Program-made: the position numbers and the translations under genes
In this document: positions 7,404-17,454 of the stretch, piece after piece
How positions within the stretch are numbered: position 1 is the first letter of the stretch
Layout: each line of letters starts with the position of its first letter
The notes under the pieces: model-generated
The model's input: the letters and a program-made list of their open reading frames with translations, nothing else
What the model was told of the DNA's origin: nothing
Databases searched by the model: none
Origin: Microbacterium sp. Bi121
Lineage (GTDB): Bacteria > Actinomycetota > Actinomycetes > Actinomycetales > Microbacteriaceae
Reading direction: 5' to 3'
DNA: 64,000 nt
Assembly: GCF_918698005.1 (NCBI RefSeq)
Contig: NZ_CAKKLJ010000005.1
Span: forward strand, 275,166-339,165

Positions 7404-8045
7404 ATGGGGTCCGATCACTACTTCTCTGCGACCCCGGCAAGTGCGGAGAACCTTCGGACCATTCGTGTGGTTCTCGCGGGTCGAGACCTCGAGGTCACCA
7501 CCGCCGGAGGCGTGTTCAGTCCCGACCGCCTTGATGCCGGAACCGCAGTGCTTCTCGCCAACATGCCGCCACTGCCACCGAGCGGGCACTTCCTTGACCT
7601 CGGCTGCGGCTGGGGCCCGATCAGCCTGGCCATGGCGATCGCGTCTCCGCACGCCACCATCTGGGCGGTCGACGTGAACGAGCGTGCTCTCGATCTGGTA
7701 CGGCGGAACGCCGAGGCGCTGGGCCTCACCAATGTCAACGCCGTGCTGCCGGACGATGTTCCCGACGACATCGTGTTCCGCACGATCCGGTCGAACCCGC
7801 CGATCCGCGTCGGCAAGAACGTGCTGCACGACATGCTCGAACGGTGGATCCCCCGTCTCGACGAGCGCAGCGACGCCTGGATGGTCGTGCAGCGCAACCT
7901 CGGGGCCGATTCGCTGCAGCGATGGATCGCTGCCACGTTCAGCCCCGGGTACAGCGTCTACCGCTCGGCCACGGGCAAGGGGTACCGGGTGCTCAAGGTC
8001 CGTCGGCACGGGACCCCTGCGACCGAGCCGATCACGACGCTCTGA
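7404..8045 (+). CDS. RsmC-like class I SAM-dependent methyltransferase
   Basis: 213 residues. It resembles the C-terminal catalytic half of RsmC/RsmD-type rRNA guanine-N2 methyltransferases: GVFSPDRLDAGT, SAM loop LDLGCGWGPI (about residues 62-71) and catalytic SNPPIRVGK in place of NPPF. The target is probably a guanine in rRNA, by family analogy. It is divergent from hflX and directly abuts the convergent monooxygenase gene (stop at 8045, next stop at 8046). Confidence 0.85.
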   Translation: MGSDHYFSATPASAENLRTIRVVLAGRDLEVTTAGGVFSPDRLDAGTAVLLANMPPLPPSGHFLDLGCGWGPISLAMAIASPHATIWAVDVNERALDLVRRNAEALGLTNVNAVLPDDVPDDIVFRTIRSNPPIRVGKNVLHDMLERWIPRLDERSDAWMVVQRNLGADSLQRWIAATFSPGYSVYRSATGKGYRVLKVRRHGTPATEPITTL

Positions 8046-9437
8046 TCAGGCGTTCACCGCACTGCTGACCTTGAAGCCCGCCCCGCGGTGCTCGCGCGGC
8101 AGGTGGTCCCCGCGTCCGTGCAGCTTGTGACGGAGCGTTCCGGGCGTGTAATCGGTCTGGTAGACACCGCGTCGCTGCAGCTCGGGAACGATGAACGTCA
8201 CGATGTCCTCGAACGTCCCCGGCGTGATCGCATAGGCGAGGTTGAACCCGTCGACGTCGGTCTCATCGACCCACTCCTGCAGGAAGTCGGCGACTTCCTC
8301 GGGCGATCCGACCACTCGCGGGCCGAGGCCGCCGATGTTGCCGAGGCGGGCGATGTCGCGGACCTTCCATTCCTTGCCGTCATCATTCGCCTGCTGGAAG
8401 TTCGCAACGGTGGACTGGATCGCGTTGCTCTTGACGTTGCCGATCGGCTCGTCGAGGTCGAACTGCGACAGGTCGATGCCCATCCAGCCCGACATGAACA
8501 CGAGCGCGCCCTCGTCGCTGGCGTACTGCAGGTACTCCTCGTGCTTGGCGTGCGCCTTCTCGCTCGTCTCGTCCGTGATGATCGTGAGCAGCGTGTAGAT
8601 CTTCGCCGAGTAGCGGTCGCGACCGGCGGCTTCGAGAGCGTCGCGGATGCGCTTCACCGTCCCGGCGAGCACGGTCTTGGTGGGAGCCGCGACGAAGATC
8701 GCCTCAGCGTTGCCCGCTGCGAACGCGATGCCGCGCGGCGAGGCGCCGGCCTGGAAGATCACCGGCGTGCGCTGAGGCGACGGCTCCGAGATGTGGATGC
8801 CCGGAACGGTGAAGTGCTCGCCGTGGTGCCCGATCTCGTGCACCTTCGCCGGATCGGTGAACACACCGGACTCGCGGTCGCGGACGACCGCGTCGTCCTC
8901 CCAGGAGCCCTCCCACAGCTTGTAGGTGACCTCGAGGTACTCGTCGGCGACGTCGTAGCGCTGATCGTGCTCGAGCTGGTCGTCGTGTCCCATGTTGCGG
9001 GCGGCGGAGGGCAGGTAGCCGGTGACGACGTTCCAGCCCACGCGGCCGTTCGTCAGGTGGTCGAGCGTGGTCATGCGCCGCGCGAACGGATACGGGTGCT
9101 CGTACGCCGTACCGGCGGTCACTCCGAAGCCGAGGTGCTCGGTGACGGCCGCCATGGCACTGACCAGCAGGATGGGGTCGTTGACGGGGACCTGCGCTCC
9201 GTGCCGGATCGCCGCCTCGTTCGACGCGCCGTAGACGTCGTAGGTGCCGAGCACGTCCGCGATGAACAGACCATCGAAGTGGCCGCGCTCGAGCAGCTGC
9301 GCGAGTTCGGTCCAGTACCCGATCTCCTTGTATCGCGCTGACTGATCGAGAGGATGCCGCCACATGCCCGAGGACTGGTGGGCGACGCAGTTCATGTCGA
9401 AGGCGTTGAAGCGGATCTGCTTGCTCATGCGATCCAT
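8046..9437 (-). CDS. LLM-class flavin-dependent monooxygenase (NtaA/SnaA/DszA type)
   Basis: 463 residues from the chosen ATG. Two-component flavin monooxygenase fold: GHFDGLFIADVLGTYD near the N-terminus, GVTAGTAYEHPYPFARRMTTLD and GRVGWNVVTGYLPSAARNMG typical of the NtaA/SnaA/SoxA subgroup, and FQAGASPRGIAFAA later. These enzymes use reduced FMN and O2 to oxidise sulfur or nitrogen heteroatoms or C-S/C-N bonds in small molecules. ATG 9437 is preferred because AGGAGA lies 11 bases upstream; an in-frame ATG at 9428 is possible. No flavin reductase is adjacent; a candidate is at 35685-36335. Substrate unknown. Confidence 0.85.
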   Translation of the reverse strand: MDRMSKQIRFNAFDMNCVAHQSSGMWRHPLDQSARYKEIGYWTELAQLLERGHFDGLFIADVLGTYDVYGASNEAAIRHGAQVPVNDPILLVSAMAAVTEHLGFGVTAGTAYEHPYPFARRMTTLDHLTNGRVGWNVVTGYLPSAARNMGHDDQLEHDQRYDVADEYLEVTYKLWEGSWEDDAVVRDRESGVFTDPAKVHEIGHHGEHFTVPGIHISEPSPQRTPVIFQAGASPRGIAFAAGNAEAIFVAAPTKTVLAGTVKRIRDALEAAGRDRYSAKIYTLLTIITDETSEKAHAKHEEYLQYASDEGALVFMSGWMGIDLSQFDLDEPIGNVKSNAIQSTVANFQQANDDGKEWKVRDIARLGNIGGLGPRVVGSPEEVADFLQEWVDETDVDGFNLAYAITPGTFEDIVTFIVPELQRRGVYQTDYTPGTLRHKLHGRGDHLPREHRGAGFKVSSAVNA

Positions 9438-9485
9438 CGTGAACGATGTCTCCTGCCTACGCCGCATCCGGTGTCACAGAGAGAC

Positions 9486-9768
9486 TCACAGCTGTGGGAC
9501 ACCTCCGAAACGGCTGTCTTCGACAACGACGCAGCGATCCGGAGACACACCGAGACGTGCGGCCGCGTGGAGGAAAAGGTCCGGTGCCGGTTTGCCGGCC
9601 GCTACTTCTGTGGCGCTGAAGATTCGACCTTCGAACCGAGAATACAGAGCCGTGATCCCGAGAGTACGCCGAAGCTTCGCGTGTGATCCGCTCGAAGCCC
9701 CACACGTCGTCCAGGGGATCCGATCGAGCGCGTCCTCGATGCCCGGCACGGGGACGAGCGAGCATTTC
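9486..9768 (-). pseudogene. Fragment of a HAD-family hydrolase
   Basis: An open minus-strand frame directly after the dapF stop encodes about 93 residues that match the middle of beta-phosphoglucomutase-like HAD phosphatases: VPGIEDALDRI, ASSGSHAKLRRTLG (Ser of motif II), FEGRIFSATEVAAGKPAPD (Lys of motif III) and CVVVEDS (motif IV). The N-terminal DxD motif and cap domain are missing, because dapF occupies that position. After VVEDSRFGG the frame ends at once, so the C-terminus is also lost. No start codon or ribosome site is seen. Confidence 0.7.
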
Positions 9769-10641
9769 TCAGACGAGATCGACGTTACCGCTGTAGACCA
9801 GTTGGGCCGGCCCCGACAGAGCGACGTGCTCGCCGTCTTCTGCTGGGAACATCCGCACACCCAGAGTGCCGCCCGGGACATCGACGCGCCAGTTGTCGGG
9901 CGCGCGGTCTCCGGCCCAGTACCGGACGGCGAGGGCCGTCGCTGCGACACCGGTACCGCAGCTGAGGGTCTCGCCGACACCGCGTTCGAAGACGCGCATC
10001 GTCACGTGCCCGATGCCGTCGCGGACGAGCGGCTCCCCCGGCACGACGAACTCGACGTTCGCACCACCGGGCAGGGCCGGCTCGAGCTCGGGGATGTACT
10101 CGAGTTCGAGCCCGGCGAGCTCTTCGTCTGAAGCCAGTGCGACCACGACGTGGGGATTGCCGACGTTGATGCCGAGACCGGGGCGGGGCACGTCGAGACC
10201 ACGGGCGTTGGCGAGCGAATCGTCGCCGGACAGCCGCCACCGACCGAGGTCCACCTGATACCCGTTCGCGCTCGCTGTGACGTCGCGCACGCCCGCACGG
10301 GTGCCGATCGGCAGCGTCGTGCCGGGCTCGATCGTCGGGAGCCCCGCTCTGACGAGATAATGCGCGAAGACGCGGACTCCGTTGCCGCACATCTCGGCGA
10401 TCGAGCCATCGGCGTTGCGGTAATCCATGAACCACTCCGCGGCGGGTTCTTCTTCCAGCGCTGCCGCACCCTCGGCGATCGCCGTCGAACGCACGACGCG
10501 CAGCACGCCGTCTGCGCCGATGCCGAAGTGCCGGTCGCACAGCGCCGCCACCTGTTCGACGGTGAGATCGAGTTCACCATCGGCATCGGGGATGATCACG
10601 AAGTCGTTGCCGGTGCCGTGCCCCTTGGTGAATGCGACCAT
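9769..10641 (-). CDS. dapF: Diaminopimelate epimerase
   Basis: 290 residues. It interconverts LL- and meso-diaminopimelate for lysine and peptidoglycan synthesis. Both catalytic cysteines are present: MCGNG (Cys85) and the signature [13 protein letters not shown] (Cys228). The N-terminal [10 protein letters not shown] motif is intact. ATG 10641 follows a TAGACT -10 box by 6 bases. It lies in the conserved miaB-miaA-dapF-hflX neighbourhood, but has its own promoter. Confidence 0.95.
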   Translation of the reverse strand: MVAFTKGHGTGNDFVIIPDADGELDLTVEQVAALCDRHFGIGADGVLRVVRSTAIAEGAAALEEEPAAEWFMDYRNADGSIAEMCGNGVRVFAHYLVRAGLPTIEPGTTLPIGTRAGVRDVTASANGYQVDLGRWRLSGDDSLANARGLDVPRPGLGINVGNPHVVVALASDEELAGLELEYIPELEPALPGGANVEFVVPGEPLVRDGIGHVTMRVFERGVGETLSCGTGVAATALAVRYWAGDRAPDNWRVDVPGGTLGVRMFPAEDGEHVALSGPAQLVYSGNVDLV

Positions 10642-10647
10642 GCTTCC

Positions 10648-10653
10648 AGTCTA
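10648..10653 (-). promoter_or_regulatory. -10 box TAGACT, dapF, leaderless
   Basis: TAGACT on the minus strand with a 6-base gap (GGAAGC) to the ATG at 10641. Confidence 0.55.
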
Positions 10654-10676
10654 GGGATGCCCGCTGCCGGCGCCGT

Positions 10677-11198
10677 TCACTTCAGCACCCGGTAGCGACC
10701 GCACATGAATGCACGGTTGCGCGCGATGTCGATGACTTCGAGATCGAGGGCTCGAGGCAGGACCGGCGCTCCGCTGCCCAGGGTCACCGGGGCGTACTGC
10801 ACCCAGACCTCGTCCAGGAGTCCGGCGTCGGCGAATTGACCGGCGAGATCGCCCCCGCCCACGATCCACAGGTCGTCGCCGTCGGCCGCAGTGACCATGG
10901 CGGCGTGGACGTCGCGCACGTCGGCCTGCGTCAGATGTACGGAACCGTCATCGGGGACCGCCAGCTCACGATGCGTGAAAACCCACGTGGGGAGCGTGTA
11001 CGGCCAGGCGCCTTCGTGATCGAGCACCCATTGGTACGTGGTGGCCCCCAATGCCATCGCACCGAGCATCGCGCGGAAGCCGTCGTACGCCATCGGCCCG
11101 TTGTCGTCGATGTCCTGCTTGAGCAGCCAGTCGAGCGAGTTCTCGCTGGTGGCGATGAATCCGTCCAGGCTGCTGGCCGTGTAGTAGTGGGTCGTCAT
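10677..11198 (-). CDS. Dihydrofolate-reductase-like (RibD C-terminal domain) family protein
   Basis: 173 residues of the RibD_C/YyaP fold: [12 protein letters not shown] at the N-terminus, [11 protein letters not shown] in the middle and [14 protein letters not shown] near the nucleotide site. These are NADPH-binding reductase-like proteins related to DHFR; most are uncharacterised. It is not the main DHFR, which is at 24390. The start overlaps the miaA stop by 4 bases (ATGA), so it is the last gene of the miaB-miaA transcript. Confidence 0.85.
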   Translation of the reverse strand: MTTHYYTASSLDGFIATSENSLDWLLKQDIDDNGPMAYDGFRAMLGAMALGATTYQWVLDHEGAWPYTLPTWVFTHRELAVPDDGSVHLTQADVRDVHAAMVTAADGDDLWIVGGGDLAGQFADAGLLDEVWVQYAPVTLGSGAPVLPRALDLEVIDIARNRAFMCGRYRVLK

Positions 11199-12121
11199 CC
11201 CGTCAGAATGTCACGGGGGTCGGACATCGGAGAGATCCACTCGATCTCGGGGTAGCGCTTGAACCACGACACCTGACGCCGGGCATATCGGCGCGTGAGC
11301 GCCTGCGTCTCAGCGATCGCTTCTGCCTCGCTCTTCTCACCCGCGAGCTGCGCCAGCGCCTGCGCGTAGCCGATCGCCCGCGGCGCCGTCGTGCCCTTCT
11401 CGATGCCGGCGGCGCGCAGTCGCTCAGCCTCGTCGATCATCCCGCTTTCCCACATCTGTCCCACACGGCGGTCGAGCCGCTCGACCAGTTCAGCACGCTC
11501 CACATGCAGACCCAGGATGCGGGTGTTCGGATGCCACAGCTGCGGTTCGTCTGGAAGAGCCGCCCCATGCGTCTGGGAGCCCTGCTCGAGAACCTCGAGC
11601 GCGCGGACGATGCGGCGACCGTTCTTCGGGTCGACGCGGGCCGCTGTCGCGGCATCCGCCTCGCGCAGCCGCGCGAACAGCACCGCAGCACCCTGCTCAT
11701 CGAGCTCGCGCTCCAGACGCTCACGGACGGCCTGATCACGCGGTGGGAACCGGAAATCGAAGATCACGCTGGACACGTAGAGGCCGGACCCGCCGACGAG
11801 GATCGCATCGCCGCCTCTGGCATGGATATCTGTGATGGCGGCGCGCGCAAGGGGCTGGTACCAGGCGACGGCGGCGTCCTCCGTGACGTCACGGACGTCC
11901 AGCATGTGATGCGGGATGCCGCGACGGTCGGGGACGGACAGCTTCGCCGTGCCGATGTCCATGCCGCGGTACAGCTGCATCGCATCAGCATTCACGATCT
12001 CCGCCGGATTGCCTTCGTCGCGCAGCCTTTCAGCGAGCGACAGTGCAAGGTCGCTCTTGCCGGTGCCGGTCGCGCCGACGATGGCCCAGACGCGGCTGTC
12101 AGCCCCGCTGGAGCTAGACAC
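11195..12121 (-). CDS. miaA: tRNA dimethylallyltransferase
   Basis: 308 residues from GTG 12121. It transfers dimethylallyl to A37 of tRNAs reading UNN codons, the substrate for MiaB. P-loop GATGTGKS (residues 16-23), the tRNA-binding [24 protein letters not shown] and the C-terminal [14 protein letters not shown] are all present. The GTG start lies 8 bases inside the end of miaB, giving tight coupling in the order miaB, miaA, reductase-like gene. Confidence 0.93.
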   Translation of the reverse strand: MSSSSGADSRVWAIVGATGTGKSDLALSLAERLRDEGNPAEIVNADAMQLYRGMDIGTAKLSVPDRRGIPHHMLDVRDVTEDAAVAWYQPLARAAITDIHARGGDAILVGGSGLYVSSVIFDFRFPPRDQAVRERLERELDEQGAAVLFARLREADAATAARVDPKNGRRIVRALEVLEQGSQTHGAALPDEPQLWHPNTRILGLHVERAELVERLDRRVGQMWESGMIDEAERLRAAGIEKGTTAPRAIGYAQALAQLAGEKSEAEAIAETQALTRRYARRQVSWFKRYPEIEWISPMSDPRDILTG

Positions 12122-13664
12122 CGACGCGGAGCGCGGGAAGACCCAGGGATACCGAGCGCGGCGCTCCAGACTCGCCCGCCGGCGCAGGAACACCGCAGGA
12201 TTCGGTCTGCGCGCGATCCCACGCGTCGCCACCACGGGTGCGACGGATGCGCAGCGGAGCGCCGGATGGGTCATCGGCGAGCAGATGGAACGGTGCACCG
12301 TGGGTGATCGTGACCGTGACGACGTCGCCGGGGCGCGGCAGGTCCGAACCCGGTGTGACCTCGAAGTGCACCAGCCGGTTGTCCTCAGCGCGACCCGTGA
12401 GGCGGTGCGTCTCGGCATCCTTCTTGCCCTCGCCGACGGAGACCAGCACCTCGACCTCGCGGCCGACCTGCTTCTCGTTCTCCTCGAGGGAGATGCGCTC
12501 CTGCAGGGCGATCAGACGGTTGTAGCGCTCCTGGACGACCTCCTTGGGAACCTGGTCCTCCATGGTCGCTGCGGGTGTTCCCTCGCGGATCGAGTACTGG
12601 AAGGTGAAGGCGTTCGCGAACCGCGCCTGCTCCACGACGCGCAGGGTGTCTTCGAAGTCCTCATCCGTCTCACCGGGGAAACCGACGATGATGTCCGTGG
12701 AGATCGCCGCGTCCGGCATGCGCTCACGCACGCGGTCGAGGATCCCGAGGAACTTCTCGCTGCGATACGAGCGTCGCATCGCTTTGAGAATGCGGTCGCT
12801 GCCGGACTGCAGCGGCATGTGCAACTGGGGCATCACGGACGGCGTCTCGGCCATGGCCTCGATGACGTCGTCGGTGAACGCCGCGGGGTGAGGGCTCGTG
12901 AACCGGATGCGCTCGAGCCCATCGATCTGTCCAGCGGCTCGCAGCAGTTTGCTGAAGGCCTGACGATCGCCGAACTCGACGCCATAGGAGTTGACGTTCT
13001 GCCCGAGCAGGGTGACCTCGATGGCTCCGTCATCGACGAGGAGGCGGATCTCGTTCAGGATGTCGCCCGGCCGGCGGTCCTTCTCTTTGCCTCGCAGGCT
13101 CGGAACGATGCAGAACGTGCAGGTGTTGTTGCAGCCGACGGAGATCGAGACCCAGCCGCTGTGGGCGGAGTCGCGCTTGGTCGGAAGCGTCGAGGGGAAG
13201 ACCTCGAGAGACTCGAGGATCTCGAGCTCGGCGTCGCCGTTGTGCTTGGCCCGCTCGAGGAGAGCCGGCAGCGAGCCCATGTTGTGCGTTCCGAAGACCA
13301 CGTCGACCCAGGGCGCCTTGTCGAGCACGGCGTCCTTGTCCATCTGGGCCAGGCACCCGCCGACCGCGATCTGCATGCCGTCCTTGCGACGCTTGACCGA
13401 CGCGAGGTGGCCGAGCGTCCCATAGAGCTTGCCGGCTGCATTGTCACGTACAGCGCAGGTGTTGATGATGACGACGTCGGCCTCTGTGCCGGCATCCGCG
13501 CGCAGATACCCGGCGCTCTCGAGAGACCCGGAAAGACGCTCCGAGTCGTGCACGTTCATCTGGCATCCGAAGGTGCGCACCTCGTACGTTCGCCGGCGGC
13601 CGTCGGCGTCGACGGCTGCAGAGGATGCCGAGATGATCGTCGGTTCGCTGCGGGGAATAGTCAT
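12114..13664 (-). CDS. miaB: tRNA-2-methylthio-N6-dimethylallyladenosine synthase
   Basis: 516 residues. Radical SAM methylthiotransferase: N-terminal MTTase domain beginning [11 protein letters not shown] (Cys34) with TCAVR and GGCLAQ, the radical SAM cluster CNNTCTFC, and a C-terminal TRAM domain. A further C-terminal tail of about 45 residues rich in Arg, Gly and Pro is actinobacteria-like. It acts after MiaA on A37. The start ATG has GAGAGC upstream and a TAGAAT box 9 bases before it, so a very short leader is possible. Confidence 0.95.
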   Translation of the reverse strand: MTIPRSEPTIISASSAAVDADGRRRTYEVRTFGCQMNVHDSERLSGSLESAGYLRADAGTEADVVIINTCAVRDNAAGKLYGTLGHLASVKRRKDGMQIAVGGCLAQMDKDAVLDKAPWVDVVFGTHNMGSLPALLERAKHNGDAELEILESLEVFPSTLPTKRDSAHSGWVSISVGCNNTCTFCIVPSLRGKEKDRRPGDILNEIRLLVDDGAIEVTLLGQNVNSYGVEFGDRQAFSKLLRAAGQIDGLERIRFTSPHPAAFTDDVIEAMAETPSVMPQLHMPLQSGSDRILKAMRRSYRSEKFLGILDRVRERMPDAAISTDIIVGFPGETDEDFEDTLRVVEQARFANAFTFQYSIREGTPAATMEDQVPKEVVQERYNRLIALQERISLEENEKQVGREVEVLVSVGEGKKDAETHRLTGRAEDNRLVHFEVTPGSDLPRPGDVVTVTITHGAPFHLLADDPSGAPLRIRRTRGGDAWDRAQTESCGVPAPAGESGAPRSVSLGLPALRVGV

Positions 13665-13696
13665 GGTGCTCTCATTCTACGAGCGGATGCTGACGA

Positions 13697-14394
13697 TCAA
13701 TCCGAGTCGACGAATCGCACTCCGGAGGGGCGAGCGCCCAGTGATGCTTCGGTCAACGCCGTGCGCGCGGCTGACATCGCCACCGAGCCTCCGTAGCCGC
13801 GACGGGCGAGCTGCCCCATGAGTCGACGCAGTGCCGTGTCGAAGTCGAGGCGGGAGAGGGACCGCGCTTTCGTCCGCGCGAACTCGAGGGCCCGGTCGGC
13901 GTCATCATCCGGGAGGTCGCCGAGCGCAGTATCGATGACATCGCGTGCGATACCGCGCTGCGCCAGGGCTCGGGATAGCGCCACTCGCCCCTGTCCCTTG
14001 CGCTCGACACCGGAGATCACCAGATGCTCCGCCAGGAGCGCATCGTCGAGGTACCCGCGTTCGCAGAACCGGTCGATGATGTCGTCGACGGCCGCGGCGC
14101 TGAGGTCGTGGCCCCGGAGCACGCCTCTGGCCTCGGAGATCGACAGCGAGCGCGCGCGAAGCTTGCGAACCAGTGCCTCTTCTGCCTTCTGCGCTGTCTG
14201 GTCGGGAACGCGCTCCCCCGACCAGACAGCCGGTGCATGCTGCTCATGAATGACAGAGCGCTTCGCCGGGGTCTGGGTCGGCTCCTCGATCGCATCGGTG
14301 GCAGGCAATGCGGAAGCCCGAACGACACGGTCGCCGAAGAGGGGAATGACGGGGGCGAGGCGGTCCACGCCCCCGTCATCGTGATCCTGAGTCA

Positions 14395-14395
<1 letters not shown>
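13697..14395 (-). CDS. recX: Regulatory protein RecX
   Basis: 232 residues. RecX three-helix repeats are visible (EALVRKLRARSLSISEARGVL, CERGYLDDALLAEHLV, GYGGSVAMSAARTAL), preceded by an N-terminal extension of about 65 low-complexity residues. RecX limits RecA filament growth. Its ATG overlaps the recA stop by one base (TGATG), so it depends on recA translation and on SOS induction of recA. Confidence 0.92.
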
Positions 14396-15450
<1,055 letters not shown>

Positions 15451-15646
15451 GACGTGCTCCTCATGTGTTCGCGTGGTGCCGCCTGTAGGCTGTCGCGGCC
15501 GCCCCGGCTGGGGCGCACTCTCCGACAAGGCGTATGGCTTTTCGGCCTGTGATCACCGTAAGAGGCACCTCCGACATCGCGTCGGAAACTCCACGAACAG
15601 TGGATGACAGCACGTCCAAACCACTTGTGCAGAACGATACGCGCAC

Positions 15647-15663
15647 TTCGAACACATCTTCGA
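15647..15663. promoter_or_regulatory. Probable LexA (SOS) box upstream of recA
   Basis: TTCGAACACATCTTCGA contains CGAAC-N4-(C/G)TTCG, one mismatch from the actinobacterial SOS palindrome CGAAC-N4-GTTCG. It is about 200 bases before the recA ATG, implying a long leader or two promoters. lexA itself is not in the window. Confidence 0.55.
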
Positions 15664-15691
15664 CGACACGCCGATCCGGCCGCGCGTCGGC

Positions 15692-15916
15692 TCAGCGGCG
15701 GCGCGGCTCCAGCCGTCCGACACCGTAGCGGCGCTCGGCGGGGACGTCGGTCTCCGCACAGAGCGCCAACCAGATGTCGCGCGGGGGAACACCGGCATCG
15801 AGGGCCTCAGCGGCGGTCCGGTTCCCCACCGCGCCGAGCACCAGGTCGTTCATGATCGCGACGGCACGCGCACCGAACTCATCTTCGACCGCACGAAGAA
15901 ACTCGCTTCGTCGCAT
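15692..15916 (-). CDS. DUF3046 family protein
   Basis: 74 residues. The opening MRRSEFLRAVEDEFG and the closing PRDIWLALCAETDVPAERRYG match DUF3046, a small actinobacterial protein almost always encoded next to recA. Function unknown. It lies between clgR and recA on the same strand; about 25 bases separate it from clgR. Confidence 0.85.
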   Translation of the reverse strand: MRRSEFLRAVEDEFGARAVAIMNDLVLGAVGNRTAAEALDAGVPPRDIWLALCAETDVPAERRYGVGRLEPRRR

Positions 15917-15940
15917 CCGCTCTCAGAATCCGTCGTCGCG

Positions 15941-16249
15941 TCAGTGCAGCGACAGCTCGGGCTCAACCGACGCCACGAGGTCGTCGGGAACCACATCGGG
16001 GAAGACCTGGATGCCCTCGAGCACCGAGATGCGGTCGCCCACTTCACGCATGATCATGGAGATGGGAACGTCGAGCGCTTCTGCGACGGAGGCGAGGATC
16101 TCGCTGGATGCTTCCTTCTGGCCGCGTTCGACTTCGCTGAGGTATCCGAGCGCGACCGAGGCCTTGCTCGCGACCTGCCGAAGCGTGCGACCCTTCTGCA
16201 GGCGGAAGTCCCTCAGCACATCGCCGATTTCCTGCCGTACAAGAATCAT
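15941..16249 (-). CDS. clgR: ClgR-type XRE transcriptional regulator
   Basis: 102 residues. Helix-turn-helix of the cro/C1 class: IGDVLRDFRLQKGRTLRQVA, then ASVALGYLSEVERGQKEASSE, the characteristic ClgR recognition helix region. In related bacteria ClgR activates clp protease genes and recX and is itself degraded by Clp. The position after pgsA-cinA is the conserved location. A strong GAGGAGG lies before the ATG. A palindrome near the predicted -35 (16321-16339) could be its own binding site. Confidence 0.88.
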   Translation of the reverse strand: MILVRQEIGDVLRDFRLQKGRTLRQVASKASVALGYLSEVERGQKEASSEILASVAEALDVPISMIMREVGDRISVLEGIQVFPDVVPDDLVASVEPELSLH

Positions 16250-16300
16250 CGGAACCTCCTCTCCATTCGCGTCACCGGAGTCTCCTCCGAGCGGATCGCC

Positions 16301-16339
16301 AGTCTAACGCGACTCCCTGCTGAAAACGCTACCGTTTCA
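16301..16339 (-). promoter_or_regulatory. Predicted clgR promoter with palindromic operator
   Basis: TAGACT at 16301-16306 is a good -10 box on the minus strand, giving a leader of about 45 bases. At the -35 position, 16321-16339 reads TGAAAACGCTACCGTTTCA, a palindrome with arms AAACG/CGTTT. Both are read from sequence; binding by ClgR is inference. Confidence 0.4.
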
Positions 16340-16393
16340 CGCTGTGGTTTCGTTGAGAACGACACATGTGTGAGAACGCGAACCTCCGGTCGG

Positions 16394-16876
16394 CTATTCC
16401 CCGAGCGTCGCCAGTGCCATTGCGATCGCTGCGCCAACCGACTCGGCACGGATGGCTGCCCGATCGCCGGCGAAACGGAACTCCTCGGTGCGCACGCCGT
16501 CAGACGTCGCAACGGCGATGTGGACGGTACCGACCGGCTGTCCGTCCGGCGAGTCCGGTCCGGCGATACCGGTGGTCGAGATGCCCATGTCCGCCGGGCG
16601 ACCATCCACCTGAACGGCTGTCCGCACGCCGATCGCCATCTGCGCGGCGACTTCGGCGCGCACAGGTCCGTACTCGTCCAGGAAGGCAGCATCCACGCCC
16701 AGCAGAGACGCCTTCACCGGCGTCGCGTAGGCGACCACTCCGCCCAGCAGCGTAGCGGAGGCGCCCGGTACGGAGACGATCTCAGCCGTGAGCGCTCCGC
16801 CGCTGAGGGACTCGGCCACTCCGAGCGTCCAACCACGCGCGGTCAGCGCCGCGATCAGCCGTGCGGCCTCGCTCAT
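16394..16876 (-). CDS. cinA: CinA C-terminal domain protein (nicotinamide-nucleotide amidase, PncC type)
   Basis: 160 residues comprising only the amidase domain: GVAESLSGGALTAEIVSVPGAS near the N-terminus, GGVVAYATPVKASLLGV and STTGIAGPDSPDGQPVGTV. It deamidates nicotinamide mononucleotide to nicotinate mononucleotide for NAD recycling. The N-terminal MoCF-like domain of full CinA is absent, as is usual in Actinobacteria. ATG 16876 overlaps the pgsA stop by 4 bases. Confidence 0.92.
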   Translation of the reverse strand: MSEAARLIAALTARGWTLGVAESLSGGALTAEIVSVPGASATLLGGVVAYATPVKASLLGVDAAFLDEYGPVRAEVAAQMAIGVRTAVQVDGRPADMGISTTGIAGPDSPDGQPVGTVHIAVATSDGVRTEEFRFAGDRAAIRAESVGAAIAMALATLGE

Positions 16877-17454
16877 GCTCGGTCTGCGCGAGATCCGCGC
16901 ACCTGCGAGATGACGTAATCGACGCCGCTTGCGACGGTGAGCACGAGGGTGGCGTACATCAGCACGATGCCGATGCCGGTCCACCAGTCCATGCCGATCC
17001 ACTGATGCAGCGGCAGGAGCCACCAACCGAGCGCGACACCCTGGAATGCGGTCTTGAGCTTGCCCATCCACGCCGCAGCCACGATGTGATTGCCGGCGAC
17101 GATGAAGCGGTGCACCGTGATGCCCCACTCGCGGATGAGGATGACGATGACGACCCACCAGGGCCACTCCGCGAGGATGGCGAGTCCGACGAATCCGGCA
17201 CCGGTGAGCAGCTTGTCAGCGATCGGGTCCCAGAGCTTGCCGAAGTCGCTGACGATGTCGTACCTGCGCGCAAGGTATCCGTCGACCCAGTCGGTCGAGA
17301 TCGCCAGCACGAACAGGGCGCCGGCGACCCAGCGGATGACCACGTCCTCGGCCCCGTACGTGCCGCCGAGCAGGAGAAGCACGAAGAAGACGACGGCGAG
17401 CGGGATGCGGGCGATCGTGATCGCGTTCGGCAACTGCCGTGGGATGGCCATCAA
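16873..17454 (-). CDS. pgsA: CDP-alcohol phosphatidyltransferase (phosphatidylglycerophosphate synthase)
   Basis: 193 residues with several membrane helices. The CDP-OH-P motif is complete: [27 protein letters not shown] fits DG-x2-AR-x8-G-x3-D-x3-D when read across the two parts. It makes phosphatidylglycerol phosphate at the membrane. It overlaps ftsK upstream and cinA downstream by 4 bases each, so ftsK-pgsA-cinA form one unit. ATG 17451 is an equally possible start. Confidence 0.92.
   Translation of the reverse strand: MMAIPRQLPNAITIARIPLAVVFFVLLLLGGTYGAEDVVIRWVAGALFVLAISTDWVDGYLARRYDIVSDFGKLWDPIADKLLTGAGFVGLAILAEWPWWVVIVILIREWGITVHRFIVAGNHIVAAAWMGKLKTAFQGVALGWWLLPLHQWIGMDWWTGIGIVLMYATLVLTVASGVDYVISQVRGSRADRA

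Noticed and set aside
9769..9980. Upstream extension of the HAD fragment into the dapF region as a longer ORF
   Set aside because: This part is the wrong frame of dapF and has no HAD similarity; similarity begins only after the dapF stop.
15451..15528. A 26-residue N-terminal extension of RecA
   Set aside because: The extension is not RecA-like, and GAGGAG is placed 8 bases before ATG 15450.
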